NCBI GenBank assembly: GCA_018241695.1 | Contig: JAFEDH010000027.1 | Location: forward strand, 32,258-96,257 | Direction: 5' to 3' | Length of the DNA: 64,000 bases | Origin: Pseudomonadota bacterium | GTDB lineage: Bacteria; Pseudomonadota; Gammaproteobacteria; Burkholderiales; Rhodocyclaceae | Made by a program: the position numbers and the translations under genes | Notes under the pieces: generated by a model | Told to the model about the DNA's origin: nothing | Database searches by the model: none | What the model saw: only the letters and a program-made list of their open reading frames with translations | Shown: positions 1 through 13,108 of the stretch, in pieces | Position numbering within the stretch: position 1 is the stretch's first letter | Layout of the letters: each line of letters begins with the position of its first letter

Positions 1-702
1 ACCCGCGTGTCGCTGGAACTGGGTGGAAAATCCCCGGTGATCATGTTCGACGATGTGGATGTGAAAAGCGCCGCTGCCGGTGCGGCCAATGCCATTTTCT
101 TTAACTCGGGCCAGGTGTGCGCCGCCGGCTCGCGCCTCTATGTGCACAAGAGAGTGTTCGATCAGGTGCTGGAAGGCGTGGTGGCCGTAGCCAACAAGAT
201 GCGGGTCGGCCCGGGCCTCGATCCCGGCAGCCAGATCGGGCCTCTGGTTTCAGCGAAACAGTTGCAGCGCGTCACCGGCTATATCCGCAAGGGGGTCGAG
301 GAGGGAGGTTCCCTGCTTGCCGGGAGCGCGGAGTCTGCCGACAAAGGCTACTTCATCAAGCCCACAGTGGTGACGGGCCTGGGCGAGCAGGCCACGTTGA
401 TCCAGGAGGAGATCTTTGGTCCGGTGCTGGTTGCCACGCCCTTCGATGACATCGACGAGATTGCCGCCGCCGCCAACGCCACGCCTTATGGCCTCGCCGC
501 CAGCATCTGGTCCAATGACCTCTCCCGTGTGCATCGGCTGATTCCGCGTATCCAGGCCGGTACCGTCTGGGTGAATTGTCATGGTGTGCTCGACAACGCC
601 ATGCCCTTTGGCGGTTACAAGCAGTCGGGCATCGGCCGCGAAATGGGGCGTTCGATGATTGATCTGTTTACCGAAACCAAGTCGGTGATGATGCAGCTCT
701 GA
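1..702 (+). CDS. Aldehyde dehydrogenase, C-terminal part (5' end outside window)
   Basis: NAD(P)-dependent aldehyde dehydrogenases oxidise aldehydes to carboxylic acids in the cytoplasm. The open frame runs in from the left edge, so only about 233 C-terminal residues of a roughly 490-residue enzyme are present. The visible part begins at the LELGGK segment that carries the general-base glutamate. It includes the catalytic cysteine in the GQVCAAG motif near residue 40, the EEIFGPV segment and the C-terminal PFGGYKQSGIGRE motif that closes the active site. It resembles the betaine-aldehyde/phenylacetaldehyde dehydrogenase group, but the substrate cannot be set from this fragment. A LuxR-type regulator follows on the same strand. 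Confidence 0.9.
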   Translation, partial: TRVSLELGGKSPVIMFDDVDVKSAAAGAANAIFFNSGQVCAAGSRLYVHKRVFDQVLEGVVAVANKMRVGPGLDPGSQIGPLVSAKQLQRVTGYIRKGVEEGGSLLAGSAESADKGYFIKPTVVTGLGEQATLIQEEIFGPVLVATPFDDIDEIAAAANATPYGLAASIWSNDLSRVHRLIPRIQAGTVWVNCHGVLDNAMPFGGYKQSGIGREMGRSMIDLFTETKSVMMQL

Positions 703-710
703 TGCATCGT

Positions 711-730
711 GCCCGGCCTGCCCGCCGGGC
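711..730 (+). terminator. GC-rich hairpin after the aldehyde dehydrogenase
   Basis: A perfect 7-bp stem (GCCCGGC / GCCGGGC) with a 6-nt loop starts 8 bases after the stop codon. No T-run follows, so it could be a weak terminator or an RNA-stabilising 3' hairpin. Confidence 0.4.
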
Positions 731-806
731 GAATGGGGTAAGGGCCGTGGCGGACAAAGGCTTTATCATCGGTGCCTTGTGATTGTGGGCGAGGAGCCGG
801 GTTGTC

Positions 807-2003
807 ATGGCCGTTGCAAAAAAAATCGCCGTTTCCGCAACCGGTACCGGGGCAGTGCGTGCTCCCCGTGCAACACCGGTTACCCGGGCATTGCTGCCGC
901 TGCTGGAGTCGGTCTATGAAGGGCCGATGGAAACACCGCCGTTTCGCGGTTTTCTCGATGCGTTAAAGGATGCGCTGGCTGCATCCTCGATCACCTTGAT
1001 GATGTCTCCGCCCAGCCATGCCTGGAATGGCCTGATGGTCAGTGCCGGCCTCAAGACCGAGGAGGGCGAATCCTCTTATAACGGCCATTTCTTTGCCCTG
1101 GATCCGTTTGTCGGCATTCCCGAAGGCCAGGTGATGACGCCCGGCGAATTCATGGGCGAGGCCGCCTGGCGTACCAGCGAGCTGTATCTGGGATATCTCA
1201 AACCCCTCAACATTTACCATAGCCTGGGTGCCGATCTGAAGGCGGAAACGGGAGAGTGCCGCCTGCGCATCAGCCGCTGCCGGGGCTCCGCACCTTTCTC
1301 GGTGCGCGACAAGGAGCTCGTGCGAACACTGCTGCCGCACCTGAAGCGCGCCCTGCGCCTGCATGGCCGGCTGGGCAGTCTGGAAGGGGAACGTCAGCTC
1401 TATGCCGGCACGGTCGACCGGCTGCTGATCGGCACCCTGATTCTGGACGAGCAGGGGCAGGTGATCCGCATGAATCGCCACGCGCGGGAACTGCTGGCCG
1501 AGGATGAGGGCCTGCGGATCGTGGGTGGTGCACCTCATGCCACGATTGCGCTGGAGGAGAAGCGGCTGCAGACGTTGCTCAGGGATGCCCTGGCCCGCTG
1601 TAGCAGGAAAGGCGTGACGGCAGGGCCTGTCGTTGCCGAGGCTCTGGCCCTGACCCGGCTTTCGGGCGGAGGCAAACTTTCCGTCCTGGTGCGCGCGATT
1701 CCCGAAGCCGATTGGCGCGAAGGCAGCCGGCGCCCACGCGTGGCGGTTTTCCTGCGCAATACCGAGGAGCCGGTGCCGGCTTCGCAGGAAAGCCTGATCC
1801 GGCTGTTTGGCCTGACGTCAGGCGAAGCCGTGGTCGCGCTCTTGCTCGCCGATGGCCTCAACCTCGATGAGGCGGCCGCCCAGCTGGGCATCAGCCGCAA
1901 TACCGCCCGTGCCCATCTGCGCGCCATCTATGCCAAAACCGGTATTACCCGCCAGGCTGGTCTGGTGCGTCTGCTGCTCAACAGCGTGGCGGCCCTGAGC
2001 TGA
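807..2003 (+). CDS. LuxR-family transcriptional regulator
   Basis: The 398-residue protein ends in a LuxR/GerE-type helix-turn-helix. LTSGEAVVALLLADG leads into LGISRNTARAHLRAIYAKTG, the normal arrangement of scaffold and recognition helices. The preceding 320 residues form a sensory region without a clear receiver domain. A segment with LIGTLILDEQGQVIRMNRHA near the middle is PAS-like. The ATG at 807 was chosen because GAGGAG lies about 10 bases upstream; an in-frame TTG at 783 would add eight residues. It may control the neighbouring aldehyde dehydrogenase, but no operator was recognised. The DNA-binding class is secure; the ligand is unknown. Confidence 0.85.
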   Translation: MAVAKKIAVSATGTGAVRAPRATPVTRALLPLLESVYEGPMETPPFRGFLDALKDALAASSITLMMSPPSHAWNGLMVSAGLKTEEGESSYNGHFFALDPFVGIPEGQVMTPGEFMGEAAWRTSELYLGYLKPLNIYHSLGADLKAETGECRLRISRCRGSAPFSVRDKELVRTLLPHLKRALRLHGRLGSLEGERQLYAGTVDRLLIGTLILDEQGQVIRMNRHARELLAEDEGLRIVGGAPHATIALEEKRLQTLLRDALARCSRKGVTAGPVVAEALALTRLSGGGKLSVLVRAIPEADWREGSRRPRVAVFLRNTEEPVPASQESLIRLFGLTSGEAVVALLLADGLNLDEAAAQLGISRNTARAHLRAIYAKTGITRQAGLVRLLLNSVAALS

Positions 2004-2029
2004 GCTGGCTGCCGGTTTACAGGAAGCCA

Positions 2030-3271
2030 TCAATGGCCATGATGGTGGCTCAGCTCACCCTCCCAGCGTGCAACAACGGCGGCGGCGATGGAATTGCCGA
2101 CCACGTTGGTGGCGGAGCGGCCCATGTCGAGAAAGTGATCCACGCCAAGCAGCAGCAGCAGGCCCGCTTCCGGAATGCCGAACTGGTTGAGGGTGGCCGC
2201 GATGACCACCAGGGATGCGCGGGGAATGCCCGCCATGCCTTTCGAGGTGAGCATCAGGATCAGCAGCATGGTGATTTCCTGCCCCAGGGAGAGTTCGATG
2301 CCGTAGGCCTGGGCGATGAAGACCACGGCGAAGGTGCAATACATCATCGAGCCATCCAGGTTGAAGGAATAGCCCATGGGCAGCACGAAGCTGGCAATCC
2401 GGCTGGAGCAGCCGAAGCGTTCGAGTTGCTCCAGCGTCTTGGGATAGGCGGCTTCGGAGCTGGCGGTACTGAAGGCCAGCAGCAGGGGTTCGCGCATCAT
2501 GGCCAGCAGGTGCAGCACCCGGCGGCCGATGAACAGGCCACCGATGACGGTCAGCGTCAGCCATAACACGCCGATGGACAGGTAGAACTGGGCCATGAAA
2601 CGGCCATAGACAGCGAGCACGCCCAGTCCTTCCCGCGTCACCACCGCCGCCACCGCGGCAAAAACGGCGATCGGGGCACACACCATGACATAGGTGGTTA
2701 CCTTGAGCATGACGTGCGAGAGCACGTCAAGGCTGTCGAGCAGGGCCTTGGCGCGTGGACCAAGGGAAGCCATGGCGCCGCCGAAGAAAAGCGAAAACAC
2801 CACGATCTGCAGGATCTCGTTGTCGGCCATCGCCTCCACCACGCTCTTCGGTACGGCATGGAGCACAAAATCACGCAGGGTCAGCGCCTGGGTGTGGAGT
2901 GCTCCTGCCGCGGCTCCGGAGGCATCGGGTGGAGCCAGCCCCTGGCCGGGTTGCAGCAGATTGACCATGATCAGGCCCAGCGTCAGCGAGAGCAGGGATG
3001 CGCAGACGAACCAGAGCAGGGTCTTGCCACCGATACGCCCTACCGCGCCGCCGCCGGGCATGCGGGCCATGCCCACCACGAGGGTGGAGAACACCAGAGG
3101 AGCGATGATCATCTTGATCAGGCGCAGGAAGATATCGGTGAGCAGCGAGAGATGGCCGGCGAAAGCGGTGAGCGATGCGGTATCCGTTGTCAGATGCCGG
3201 GTGGCCAGTCCGGTCAGAATGCCCGCTACCAGTCCGAGCAGGATGAATCGGGTCAGGGATTGGGAAGCCAT
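2030..3271 (-). CDS. Dicarboxylate/amino acid:cation symporter (DAACS family)
   Basis: This inner-membrane secondary transporter of the DctA/GltP family has 413 residues and several hydrophobic helices. Family landmarks are visible in the C-terminal half: a serine-rich segment FSTASSEAAYPKTL (re-entrant loop HP1), then the signature FVLPMGYSFNLDGSMMY, and further on a second re-entrant loop region. Members import C4-dicarboxylates or glutamate/aspartate with protons or sodium; which applies here cannot be decided. The gene converges on the LuxR-type regulator with a 26-bp gap and lies downstream of ppk1 on the same strand. Confidence 0.9.
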   Translation of the reverse strand: MASQSLTRFILLGLVAGILTGLATRHLTTDTASLTAFAGHLSLLTDIFLRLIKMIIAPLVFSTLVVGMARMPGGGAVGRIGGKTLLWFVCASLLSLTLGLIMVNLLQPGQGLAPPDASGAAAGALHTQALTLRDFVLHAVPKSVVEAMADNEILQIVVFSLFFGGAMASLGPRAKALLDSLDVLSHVMLKVTTYVMVCAPIAVFAAVAAVVTREGLGVLAVYGRFMAQFYLSIGVLWLTLTVIGGLFIGRRVLHLLAMMREPLLLAFSTASSEAAYPKTLEQLERFGCSSRIASFVLPMGYSFNLDGSMMYCTFAVVFIAQAYGIELSLGQEITMLLILMLTSKGMAGIPRASLVVIAATLNQFGIPEAGLLLLLGVDHFLDMGRSATNVVGNSIAAAVVARWEGELSHHHGH

Positions 3272-3301
3272 GATGTGATCGGTAGGGGATGGGTTGCCAC
3301 A

Positions 3302-5440
3302 TCAGCCTTTGCGGGCGTGTGATGCGGGTGCCGGATCGGCGCCAAGTTCCGCCAGAAGGGTTTCCTGGGCGCTGGTCCGGCCGCGTTTGGCAGTCTTGCG
3401 GGCATAGTTGCCAGTACTGTCCATCTCCCAGGACTGGCAATTGTCGGCCAGATAGATCTGCAGGCCTTCCTTCAGCACCCGGCGCTTGAGCTTGGGAAGA
3501 AGGATCGGGAAGGCGGTTTCGATCCGGCGGAAGAAATTGCGTTCCATCCAGTCGGCACTGGAGAGAAAGAGCAGTTCGGCGCCGTCGGCATGGAAATGAA
3601 AGATGCGGTGATGTTCGAGAAAACGTCCGATGACCGAGCGCACCCGGATGTTGTCCGATAGGCCGGCCACCCCCGGACGCAGCGCGCAGACTCCGCGTAC
3701 GATCAGATCCACGGCAACCCCGGCCCGGGAGGCGGCGTAGAGCGCCTCGATGACCTCGGGTTCGAGCAGGGAGTTCATCTTGGCGATGATCCGGGCAGGT
3801 TTCCCGGCCTGGGCATGGGCGGTCTCCTGACGGATGGCGGCAAGAATGTTCGCATGCAGCGTGAAGGGCGCCTGCCAGAGGTGTTTCAGGGGAGCGGCCT
3901 TGCCCATGCCGGTGAGTTGCTTGAACAGTTCATTCACGTCCTCACCGATTTCAGGATGGCAGGTCATGAGACCGAAATCGGTGTAGAGCCGGGTGGTACG
4001 GGGATGGTAATTGCCCGTGCCCAGATGCACGTAGCGGCGATATTTTCCTTCTTCGCGCCGCACGATCATCAGCATCTTGGCATGGGTCTTGTAACCGAAA
4101 ACGCCATAGACGACATGGGCGCCGACATCTTCGAGCCGGCCCGCGATATCGAGGTTGGCTTCCTCGTCGAAGCGCGCCATGAGCTCCACCACCACGCTGA
4201 CTTCCTTGCCCTGCCGGGCGGCCCGCAGCAGGTGTTCCGTCAGCACCGAATCGGTACCGGTACGGTATACGGTCATCTTGATTGCCACCACATCGGGGTC
4301 GTCGGCGGCCTGCTGCAACATCCTTACCACCGGGGTGAAAGACTGGAAAGGGTGGTGGAGCAGGATGTCATGCTTGCGCAGGGTGGCGAAAATGTCGGAC
4401 CGCTTGGTCAGCACCTTGGGCAATCCCGCCTGGAAGGGCGGAAATTTGAGATGGGCCAGATCCACCTGGTCGGGGATCGAGATCAGTCGCGCCAGGTTCA
4501 CGATGCCGGGCACGCGATACAGGTCCTCGGCAACCAGACCGAACTGGTTGAGCAGGAAGGAGGCCAGGATGTCGGGGCAATCCTCCACGACTTCCAGGCG
4601 TACGGCATCACCCAGGTGGCGCTGGGGCAATTCTCCCTGGAGGGCGATCCGCAGGTTCTTCACCTCTTCGTCATCGACAAACAGATCGGAGTTACGGGTG
4701 ACGCGGAACTGCTGGCAGCCCAGTACCGCCATGCCCGGGAAAAGCGTATCCACATGAGCGTGGAGCAGTGATGAAAGGAAGACGAAGCCATGGCCAATCC
4801 CGGTCAGTTCCCGTGGCAGGGGAATGACACGGGGCAGGGCGCGTGGCGCCTGGACGATGGCGGCCCCTCCGGTCCGGCCATAGTCGTCGATGCCCTCCAG
4901 TTCGACGGCGAAATTGAGGCTCTTGTTCAGCACCCGGGGAAAGGGGTGGGCCGGGTCGAGTCCGATGGGGGTGAGCAGCGGCATGACTTCGCGCAGGAAG
5001 TACTCCCGCAGCCATTCACGCTGTGCCTCCGTCCATTCCGCACGCCGGTAGAAGGCGATGCCTTCAGCGCGCAGTCTGGGCAGGATTTCCTCGTTGAGCA
5101 GGGTGTACTGTTCGGCGATCAGCGCGTGCGTCTGAAGGGTGACCCGGCGGAATACTTCGTCAGGCGCAAGGCCGTCCGGTCCCGGGGTGTGGCTGCCCAG
5201 TTTGATCTGCTCCTTGATGCCGGCCATGCGGACTTCGAAGAACTCATCCAGGTTGCCGGAAACAATGCAGATGAAGCGCAGGCGTTCCAGCAACGGGATG
5301 TGATCGTCGGCGGCCTGGGCCAGTACCCGGCGGTTGAAGGCGAGCAGCGACAGCTCACGGTTGAGAAAGTGTTCGGAAGGGAAAAACGGGAGCGCATCCT
5401 GGGCCGTATTCGTGGCTTTTTTTCTGGCCTGATTCGACAT
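3302..5440 (-). CDS. ppk1: Polyphosphate kinase 1
   Basis: Polyphosphate kinase 1 reversibly transfers the gamma-phosphate of ATP to inorganic polyphosphate. The protein shows the N-terminal segment FLNRELSLLAFNRRVL, the NLDEFFEVR motif, the phosphorylated-histidine region GYKTHAKMLMI and the second histidine motif RFLEHHRIFHF. Its length of 712 residues is normal. An ATG 21 bases upstream (at 5461) is possible, but the ATG at 5440 has an AGGAAA element at about the right distance. No exopolyphosphatase gene is adjacent. The gene lies between the symporter and the aminotransferase gene, all on the minus strand. Confidence 0.95.
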   Translation of the reverse strand: MSNQARKKATNTAQDALPFFPSEHFLNRELSLLAFNRRVLAQAADDHIPLLERLRFICIVSGNLDEFFEVRMAGIKEQIKLGSHTPGPDGLAPDEVFRRVTLQTHALIAEQYTLLNEEILPRLRAEGIAFYRRAEWTEAQREWLREYFLREVMPLLTPIGLDPAHPFPRVLNKSLNFAVELEGIDDYGRTGGAAIVQAPRALPRVIPLPRELTGIGHGFVFLSSLLHAHVDTLFPGMAVLGCQQFRVTRNSDLFVDDEEVKNLRIALQGELPQRHLGDAVRLEVVEDCPDILASFLLNQFGLVAEDLYRVPGIVNLARLISIPDQVDLAHLKFPPFQAGLPKVLTKRSDIFATLRKHDILLHHPFQSFTPVVRMLQQAADDPDVVAIKMTVYRTGTDSVLTEHLLRAARQGKEVSVVVELMARFDEEANLDIAGRLEDVGAHVVYGVFGYKTHAKMLMIVRREEGKYRRYVHLGTGNYHPRTTRLYTDFGLMTCHPEIGEDVNELFKQLTGMGKAAPLKHLWQAPFTLHANILAAIRQETAHAQAGKPARIIAKMNSLLEPEVIEALYAASRAGVAVDLIVRGVCALRPGVAGLSDNIRVRSVIGRFLEHHRIFHFHADGAELLFLSSADWMERNFFRRIETAFPILLPKLKRRVLKEGLQIYLADNCQSWEMDSTGNYARKTAKRGRTSAQETLLAELGADPAPASHARKG

Positions 5441-5496
5441 GACTGTGCGATTTTCCTGCATGAATGTGACGTTGCAATGACAACATCGTGAGAGGA

Positions 5497-5528
5497 AAAT
5501 CCGGATCCGCTCCGTGCGGCTTATCCGG
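5497..5528 (-). terminator. Probable intrinsic terminator of the aminotransferase gene
   Basis: Read on the minus strand, just after the aminotransferase stop codon, CCGGAT pairs with ATCCGG and an inner CCGC pairs with GCGG. An ATTTT run follows directly. Position and T-run fit rho-independent termination before ppk1. Confidence 0.6.
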
Positions 5529-5531
5529 CGC

Positions 5532-6734
5532 TCATTCCTTCACCACGGCGGCGATGGCGTTCGCCACGGCATCCAGGTTCCGGCTGTTGAGCGCCGCGAG
5601 ACAGATACGACCAGTGCTCACCGCATAGATGCCGTAATCCCTGGCCAGACGCTCTACCTGGGCGGCACTGAGGCCTGTGTAGGAGAACATGCCACGCTGG
5701 CGGACAACAAAACCAAAATCCAGCCCATGAGCGTGGAGTTTGTCCACCAGGCCGACGCGCATCGCACGGATGCGCTCGCGCATGCCCGCCAGCTCGTCTT
5801 CCCATTGTTGGCGCAATTCGGGGCTGGAGAGCACCGCCGCGACAATCGCGCCGCCGTGGGTGGGCGGGTTGGAATAGTTGGTGCGGATCACCCGCTTGAT
5901 CTGGGACAGCACCCGGGCCGACTCTTCCTTGCTCGCGGTGACGATGGAAAGGGCGCCGACACGCTCGCCATAGAGGGAGAAGGATTTGGAAAAGGAGCTG
6001 GAAACGAAATACTGCAGGCCGGATGCGGCGAACAGCCTGAGGGCCACGGCATCGGCATCGATGCCATCGGCGAAGCCCTGGTAGGCCATGTCGATGAAGG
6101 CCACCAGGTTGCCGGCCTTGATCAGTGTCACGACTTCCTGCCATTGCGCTTCCGTCAGATCGGCTCCGGTGGGGTTATGGCAGCAGGCATGGAGCAGGAC
6201 GATGGAGCCGGGAGCCATGGCTTTGAGGCTGGCTTTCATGCCTTCAAAGTTAACCCCGCGGGTGCTCGGGTCATAGTAGGCATAGGTGTCCACTTCGAAT
6301 CCGGCCGATTCGAACAGCGCCCGGTGATTTTCCCAGCTCGGATCACTGATGTAGATCTTGGCCAGGGGCAGCAGGCGCTTCAGATAATCGGCGCCGACCT
6401 TGAGGGCGCCGGTACCACCCAGTGCCTCGATGGTGATCACCTGGCCGTTGGCGAGCAGGGTGGAACTCTTGCCAAAGACCAGATTCTGCACGGCCTGGTT
6501 ATAGGCACCCAGACCCTCGATGGGCTGGTAACCACGGGCAGGCATGGTATCGAGACGGACCTTTTCGGCAGCCTTGACGGCGGATAGCAGCGGTAGCTTG
6601 CCATTGTCATCGTAATAGACACCCACGCCGAGATTGACCTTGGTCGGGCGGCTGTCGGCATTGAAGGCTTCGGTAATGCCGAGAATGGGGTCGCGGGGGG
6701 CCATGTCCACCGTGGCGAAGAGGGAAGCGCTCAT
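5532..6734 (-). CDS. tyrB: Aspartate/aromatic amino acid aminotransferase (class I)
   Basis: This cytoplasmic PLP enzyme transfers amino groups between aspartate or aromatic amino acids and 2-oxoglutarate. The 400-residue protein matches the class Ib group represented by E. coli AspC/TyrB. It begins LFATVDMAPRDPILGITEAF, has the CCHNPTGADLT motif, carries the PLP-binding lysine in SSSFSKSFSLYGERVG and ends with the arginine motif GRICLAALN. The start has GGAG six bases upstream. TyrB and AspC cannot be separated by eye, so the gene symbol is provisional. It diverges from pyrG across a 226-bp intergenic region. Confidence 0.9.
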   Translation of the reverse strand: MSASLFATVDMAPRDPILGITEAFNADSRPTKVNLGVGVYYDDNGKLPLLSAVKAAEKVRLDTMPARGYQPIEGLGAYNQAVQNLVFGKSSTLLANGQVITIEALGGTGALKVGADYLKRLLPLAKIYISDPSWENHRALFESAGFEVDTYAYYDPSTRGVNFEGMKASLKAMAPGSIVLLHACCHNPTGADLTEAQWQEVVTLIKAGNLVAFIDMAYQGFADGIDADAVALRLFAASGLQYFVSSSFSKSFSLYGERVGALSIVTASKEESARVLSQIKRVIRTNYSNPPTHGGAIVAAVLSSPELRQQWEDELAGMRERIRAMRVGLVDKLHAHGLDFGFVVRQRGMFSYTGLSAAQVERLARDYGIYAVSTGRICLAALNSRNLDAVANAIAAVVKE

Positions 6735-6755
6735 GGAAACTCCAGAGGGAAGATT

Positions 6756-6782
6756 CAGGGGATGATTCTCAGGGGATGATTC
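6756..6782. repeat. Two tandem 13-bp direct repeats upstream of the aminotransferase gene
   Basis: The 13-mer CAGGGGATGATTC occurs twice with one base between copies, about 22 bases upstream of the aminotransferase start codon. The 14-bp period and location suit a regulator binding site or a recent slippage duplication. No known operator matches. Confidence 0.6.
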
Positions 6783-6909
6783 GTAATTCCGGTCAGGATC
6801 AGGGATTTTTCAGCCCTGCGGCATCATGGGGCGGAATGATACTCGAAGCGGATGACGGCCCCGTGCCGCGGGGTGATGGGTACCGGGCTTTGCCTGCGCC
6901 GGCGTTTGA

Positions 6910-8592
<1,683 letters not shown>

Positions 8593-8626
8593 GGACTGGT
8601 TGCACCCATTTCAGGAAAGCCGCACC

Positions 8627-10793
<2,167 letters not shown>

Positions 10794-10802
10794 CCCCGTC
10801 CC

Positions 10803-11081
10803 ATGCGCTGGCCTGTCCTGGTGCTGGTCGTCCTGATTGTCCTGCTGCAATATCCATTGTGGTTTGGCAGAGGTGGCTGGTACCGGGTATGGGAACTGGA
10901 TCGGCAGCTTCAGGCCCAGCGCGATGTCAATCAAAAGCTGGAACAGCGCAACGCCGGCCTTGATGCCGAGGTGCGCGATCTCAAGTCGGGCTACGACGCC
11001 ATCGAGGAGCGGGCCCGTTTCGAACTGGGGTTCATCAAGGATGGAGAAATCTTCGTCCAGACCCCGCAAAAAAATCCCTGA
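10803..11081 (+). CDS. ftsB: Cell division protein FtsB
   Basis: FtsB is a small bitopic inner-membrane protein of the FtsQLB divisome complex. The 92-residue product has an N-terminal transmembrane helix (about residues 3-20, [17 protein letters not shown]), a heptad-rich coiled coil ([21 protein letters not shown]), and the conserved [24 protein letters not shown] end. It starts nine bases after the enolase stop, the usual position in beta- and gammaproteobacteria. Confidence 0.94.
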   Translation: MRWPVLVLVVLIVLLQYPLWFGRGGWYRVWELDRQLQAQRDVNQKLEQRNAGLDAEVRDLKSGYDAIEERARFELGFIKDGEIFVQTPQKNP

Positions 11082-11189
11082 TGCTTTCCCTGCAGGCACT
11101 ATCCTGGCGGCAAGTATCACCTGAAATATGAGCAATCCTCAGTTTATTGCAGTGACATTTTGACGGATATCGATAACCGACTGATTAAA

Positions 11190-11210
11190 AATTGAATCCG
11201 GATTTCAATT
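11190..11210. promoter_or_regulatory. Perfect inverted repeat upstream of the TetR gene (candidate operator)
   Basis: AATTGAA and TTCAATT form a perfect 7-bp inverted repeat separated by TCCGGAT, 70 bases upstream of the TetR-family start codon. Size and position are typical for an autoregulatory TetR operator. The site stands out as AT-rich in a GC-rich genome. Binding by the adjacent regulator is inference. Confidence 0.5.
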
Positions 11211-11279
11211 CGGACATCGTGAGGGGAAATGAAAGCGAGTAGCCAGCGCGGGGTGGCGGGTCTTAAATAAGGCAATCTC

Positions 11280-11936
11280 GTGAGCGCCGATATCATGTCG
11301 ATCCTGCCCGATACCCGTCGCAAGACACCCTCCCAGGCACGTGCCGCCGTCACCATGGCGGCGATCCGGGAGGCCTTCCTCAAACTGTTGCGGGAGGAGG
11401 GAAGCGCCGCCCTCAACACCAATCGTATCGCCGAGGTGGCCGGGGTCAGCATCGGCAGCCTTTACCAGTACTACCAGGACAAATACGCCATTGCGGCGGA
11501 TATCTGTAATGAAGTGCTGCGTGAAGAGCTGGAGGGCATAGACGCCATGTCCCGGCAGACAGTGGCCATCGCCCGCCATTCCCTGGATGAAACCATCGCC
11601 TTCATCGTGAAGGGCCATGTGGTGCGTGAACGCCGGCTCTATGAACTGCTGCAGGATTTCTATCTGGAACTGCACTGGCGCTACGACTTCGGTGCTACCG
11701 TGGTCGAGCAATCCACCCACCATCGCCCCACGGCCGCCTGGCTGCCACGCCTGCTCAAGCGCCATGCCGGCCAGGTACGGGTTACGGACTGGCCGCGGGC
11801 TTCGGCTCTGGTGGTGGACGTGATCGAGGGCGCCATCCATCGCACTCTCGATCGTCGTCCTCAGGCGCTGTTCGATGACACCTTTGTCGTCGACCTGACC
11901 GAACTGGTCCTTCGTTATCTGAAGAAATCGCCGTGA
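11280..11936 (+). CDS. TetR-family transcriptional regulator
   Basis: The N-terminal 60 residues form a TetR-type DNA-binding domain: AAIREAFLKLLREEGSAALNTNRIAEVAGVSIG, then the signature SLYQYYQDKYAIAADI. The remaining 150 residues form a variable ligand domain with no recognisable ligand. The GTG start at 11280 has AAGG seven bases upstream; ATG at 11295 is the alternative. The stop overlaps the next start (GTGA), so the regulator is translationally coupled to the sulfotransferase gene and probably controls the catabolic block downstream, perhaps sensing an acyl-CoA or pathway intermediate (inference). Confidence 0.88.
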   Translation: MSADIMSILPDTRRKTPSQARAAVTMAAIREAFLKLLREEGSAALNTNRIAEVAGVSIGSLYQYYQDKYAIAADICNEVLREELEGIDAMSRQTVAIARHSLDETIAFIVKGHVVRERRLYELLQDFYLELHWRYDFGATVVEQSTHHRPTAAWLPRLLKRHAGQVRVTDWPRASALVVDVIEGAIHRTLDRRPQALFDDTFVVDLTELVLRYLKKSP

Positions 11937-13108
11937 TCTACTACTTCGATTTCATCACCTGGTTCAAGCTGGTCCGCCTGGCCGCACGGGAACCCAATCA
12001 CCGTCAGCGTCGCGGCCTGCTGGGCCTGTTGCTGTTGCGTGTGCCTCTGCGTGCCGGTTTCACCGCCCTGTGTTTTTTCCTCGACGGCATCCTCTTTCCC
12101 GGCCTGTGGCGGGTGAAAGTGGCGGCGCCGGTCTTTGTGATCGGCCATGCCCGCAGCGGCACCACCCTGGCCCACCGCCTCATGTGCGGCGACGAACGCT
12201 TCTCCGCCTTCAGGTACTACGAACTGCTGCTGCCTTCCCTGCTGCAGAAGAAGGTCGTGCAATGGCTTGCCTGGCTGGATCGCCATCTCTTCGGCCGTCG
12301 CATCGAGCAGCGCCTCCATGCCTGGGAGCAGCGCAAGTTCGGCCCCACCCAGCACATCCACAAGATGGGCCTCACCATCCCCGAGGAGGACGACATGGTG
12401 TTCCAGACTTCCTGCGCCTCCGGTTTCTGGATGACCAAGCTGCCCTACATGGGCGAACTGGATTTCTTCCACATCGACCAGCGGCCTGCCGCCAGCCGCC
12501 GCCGCATGATGGGCTTCTACAAGGCATGCGTGCGCCGTCAGCTCTACCTCAATGGCAGCGATCGCATTCATCTCAGCAAGAACCCCACCTGGTGCGGGCG
12601 CGTCGAAGCCCTGCTGGAAACCTTTCCCGACGCCCGCTTCGTGATTCTCTACCGCAACCCCCACGAGACCATCCCCAGCCTGCTCAAGCTGCTCCATGTC
12701 AGCTGGAAGCTCCAGGGCAACATGGCGGCGGACCGCATCGCCGAGTCCACCCGGGTGATGACTGACATCTCCTACGAGACCTACCTCACGCCTCTTGAGG
12801 CGCTGGCACACCATCCCCGGACCCCCTGCGCGGTGATCGACTACCGCGAACTGGTGAGTGCGCCCAAGGCCACCATCGAGCGCGTCTATGCCGATCTGGG
12901 CCTGTCCGTGAGCGATGCCTATCGTGCCTTCCTCCAGACCGAGCAGAACCACGCGGGCAGCCACAAGACCGAGCATCATTACAGTCTGGCCGAATTCGGC
13001 CTCGACGATCGAGAGATTCGCCAGCGCCTGGCCCCGCTTTTCGAACGTTTCCACTGGGATGACGACGTGTCGTCCCCCTCCGCAAAAAAGGAGACTGCCC
13101 ATGGCTGA
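11933..13108 (+). CDS. Sulfotransferase-fold protein
   Basis: The 391-residue protein has the PAPS-dependent sulfotransferase fold. The 5'-phosphosulfate loop is seen as VFVIGHARSGTTLAHRLM near residue 65, and the 3'-phosphate region as DARFVILYRNPHETIPSLL near residue 240. A hydrophobic N-terminal stretch may contact the membrane. Similar proteins occur in lipid and steroid catabolic clusters, usually with unknown function. Whether it sulfonates a hydroxylated substrate is inference. It overlaps both neighbours by a few bases (GTGA with TetR; an 8-bp overlap with the next gene), which points to tight co-expression. Confidence 0.75.
   Translation: MIYYFDFITWFKLVRLAAREPNHRQRRGLLGLLLLRVPLRAGFTALCFFLDGILFPGLWRVKVAAPVFVIGHARSGTTLAHRLMCGDERFSAFRYYELLLPSLLQKKVVQWLAWLDRHLFGRRIEQRLHAWEQRKFGPTQHIHKMGLTIPEEDDMVFQTSCASGFWMTKLPYMGELDFFHIDQRPAASRRRMMGFYKACVRRQLYLNGSDRIHLSKNPTWCGRVEALLETFPDARFVILYRNPHETIPSLLKLLHVSWKLQGNMAADRIAESTRVMTDISYETYLTPLEALAHHPRTPCAVIDYRELVSAPKATIERVYADLGLSVSDAYRAFLQTEQNHAGSHKTEHHYSLAEFGLDDREIRQRLAPLFERFHWDDDVSSPSAKKETAHG

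Noticed and set aside
12915..13100. 62-codon N-terminal extension of the DUF1214-like gene
   Set aside because: It runs through the sulfotransferase gene; the ATG at 13101 has a proper ribosome-binding site.
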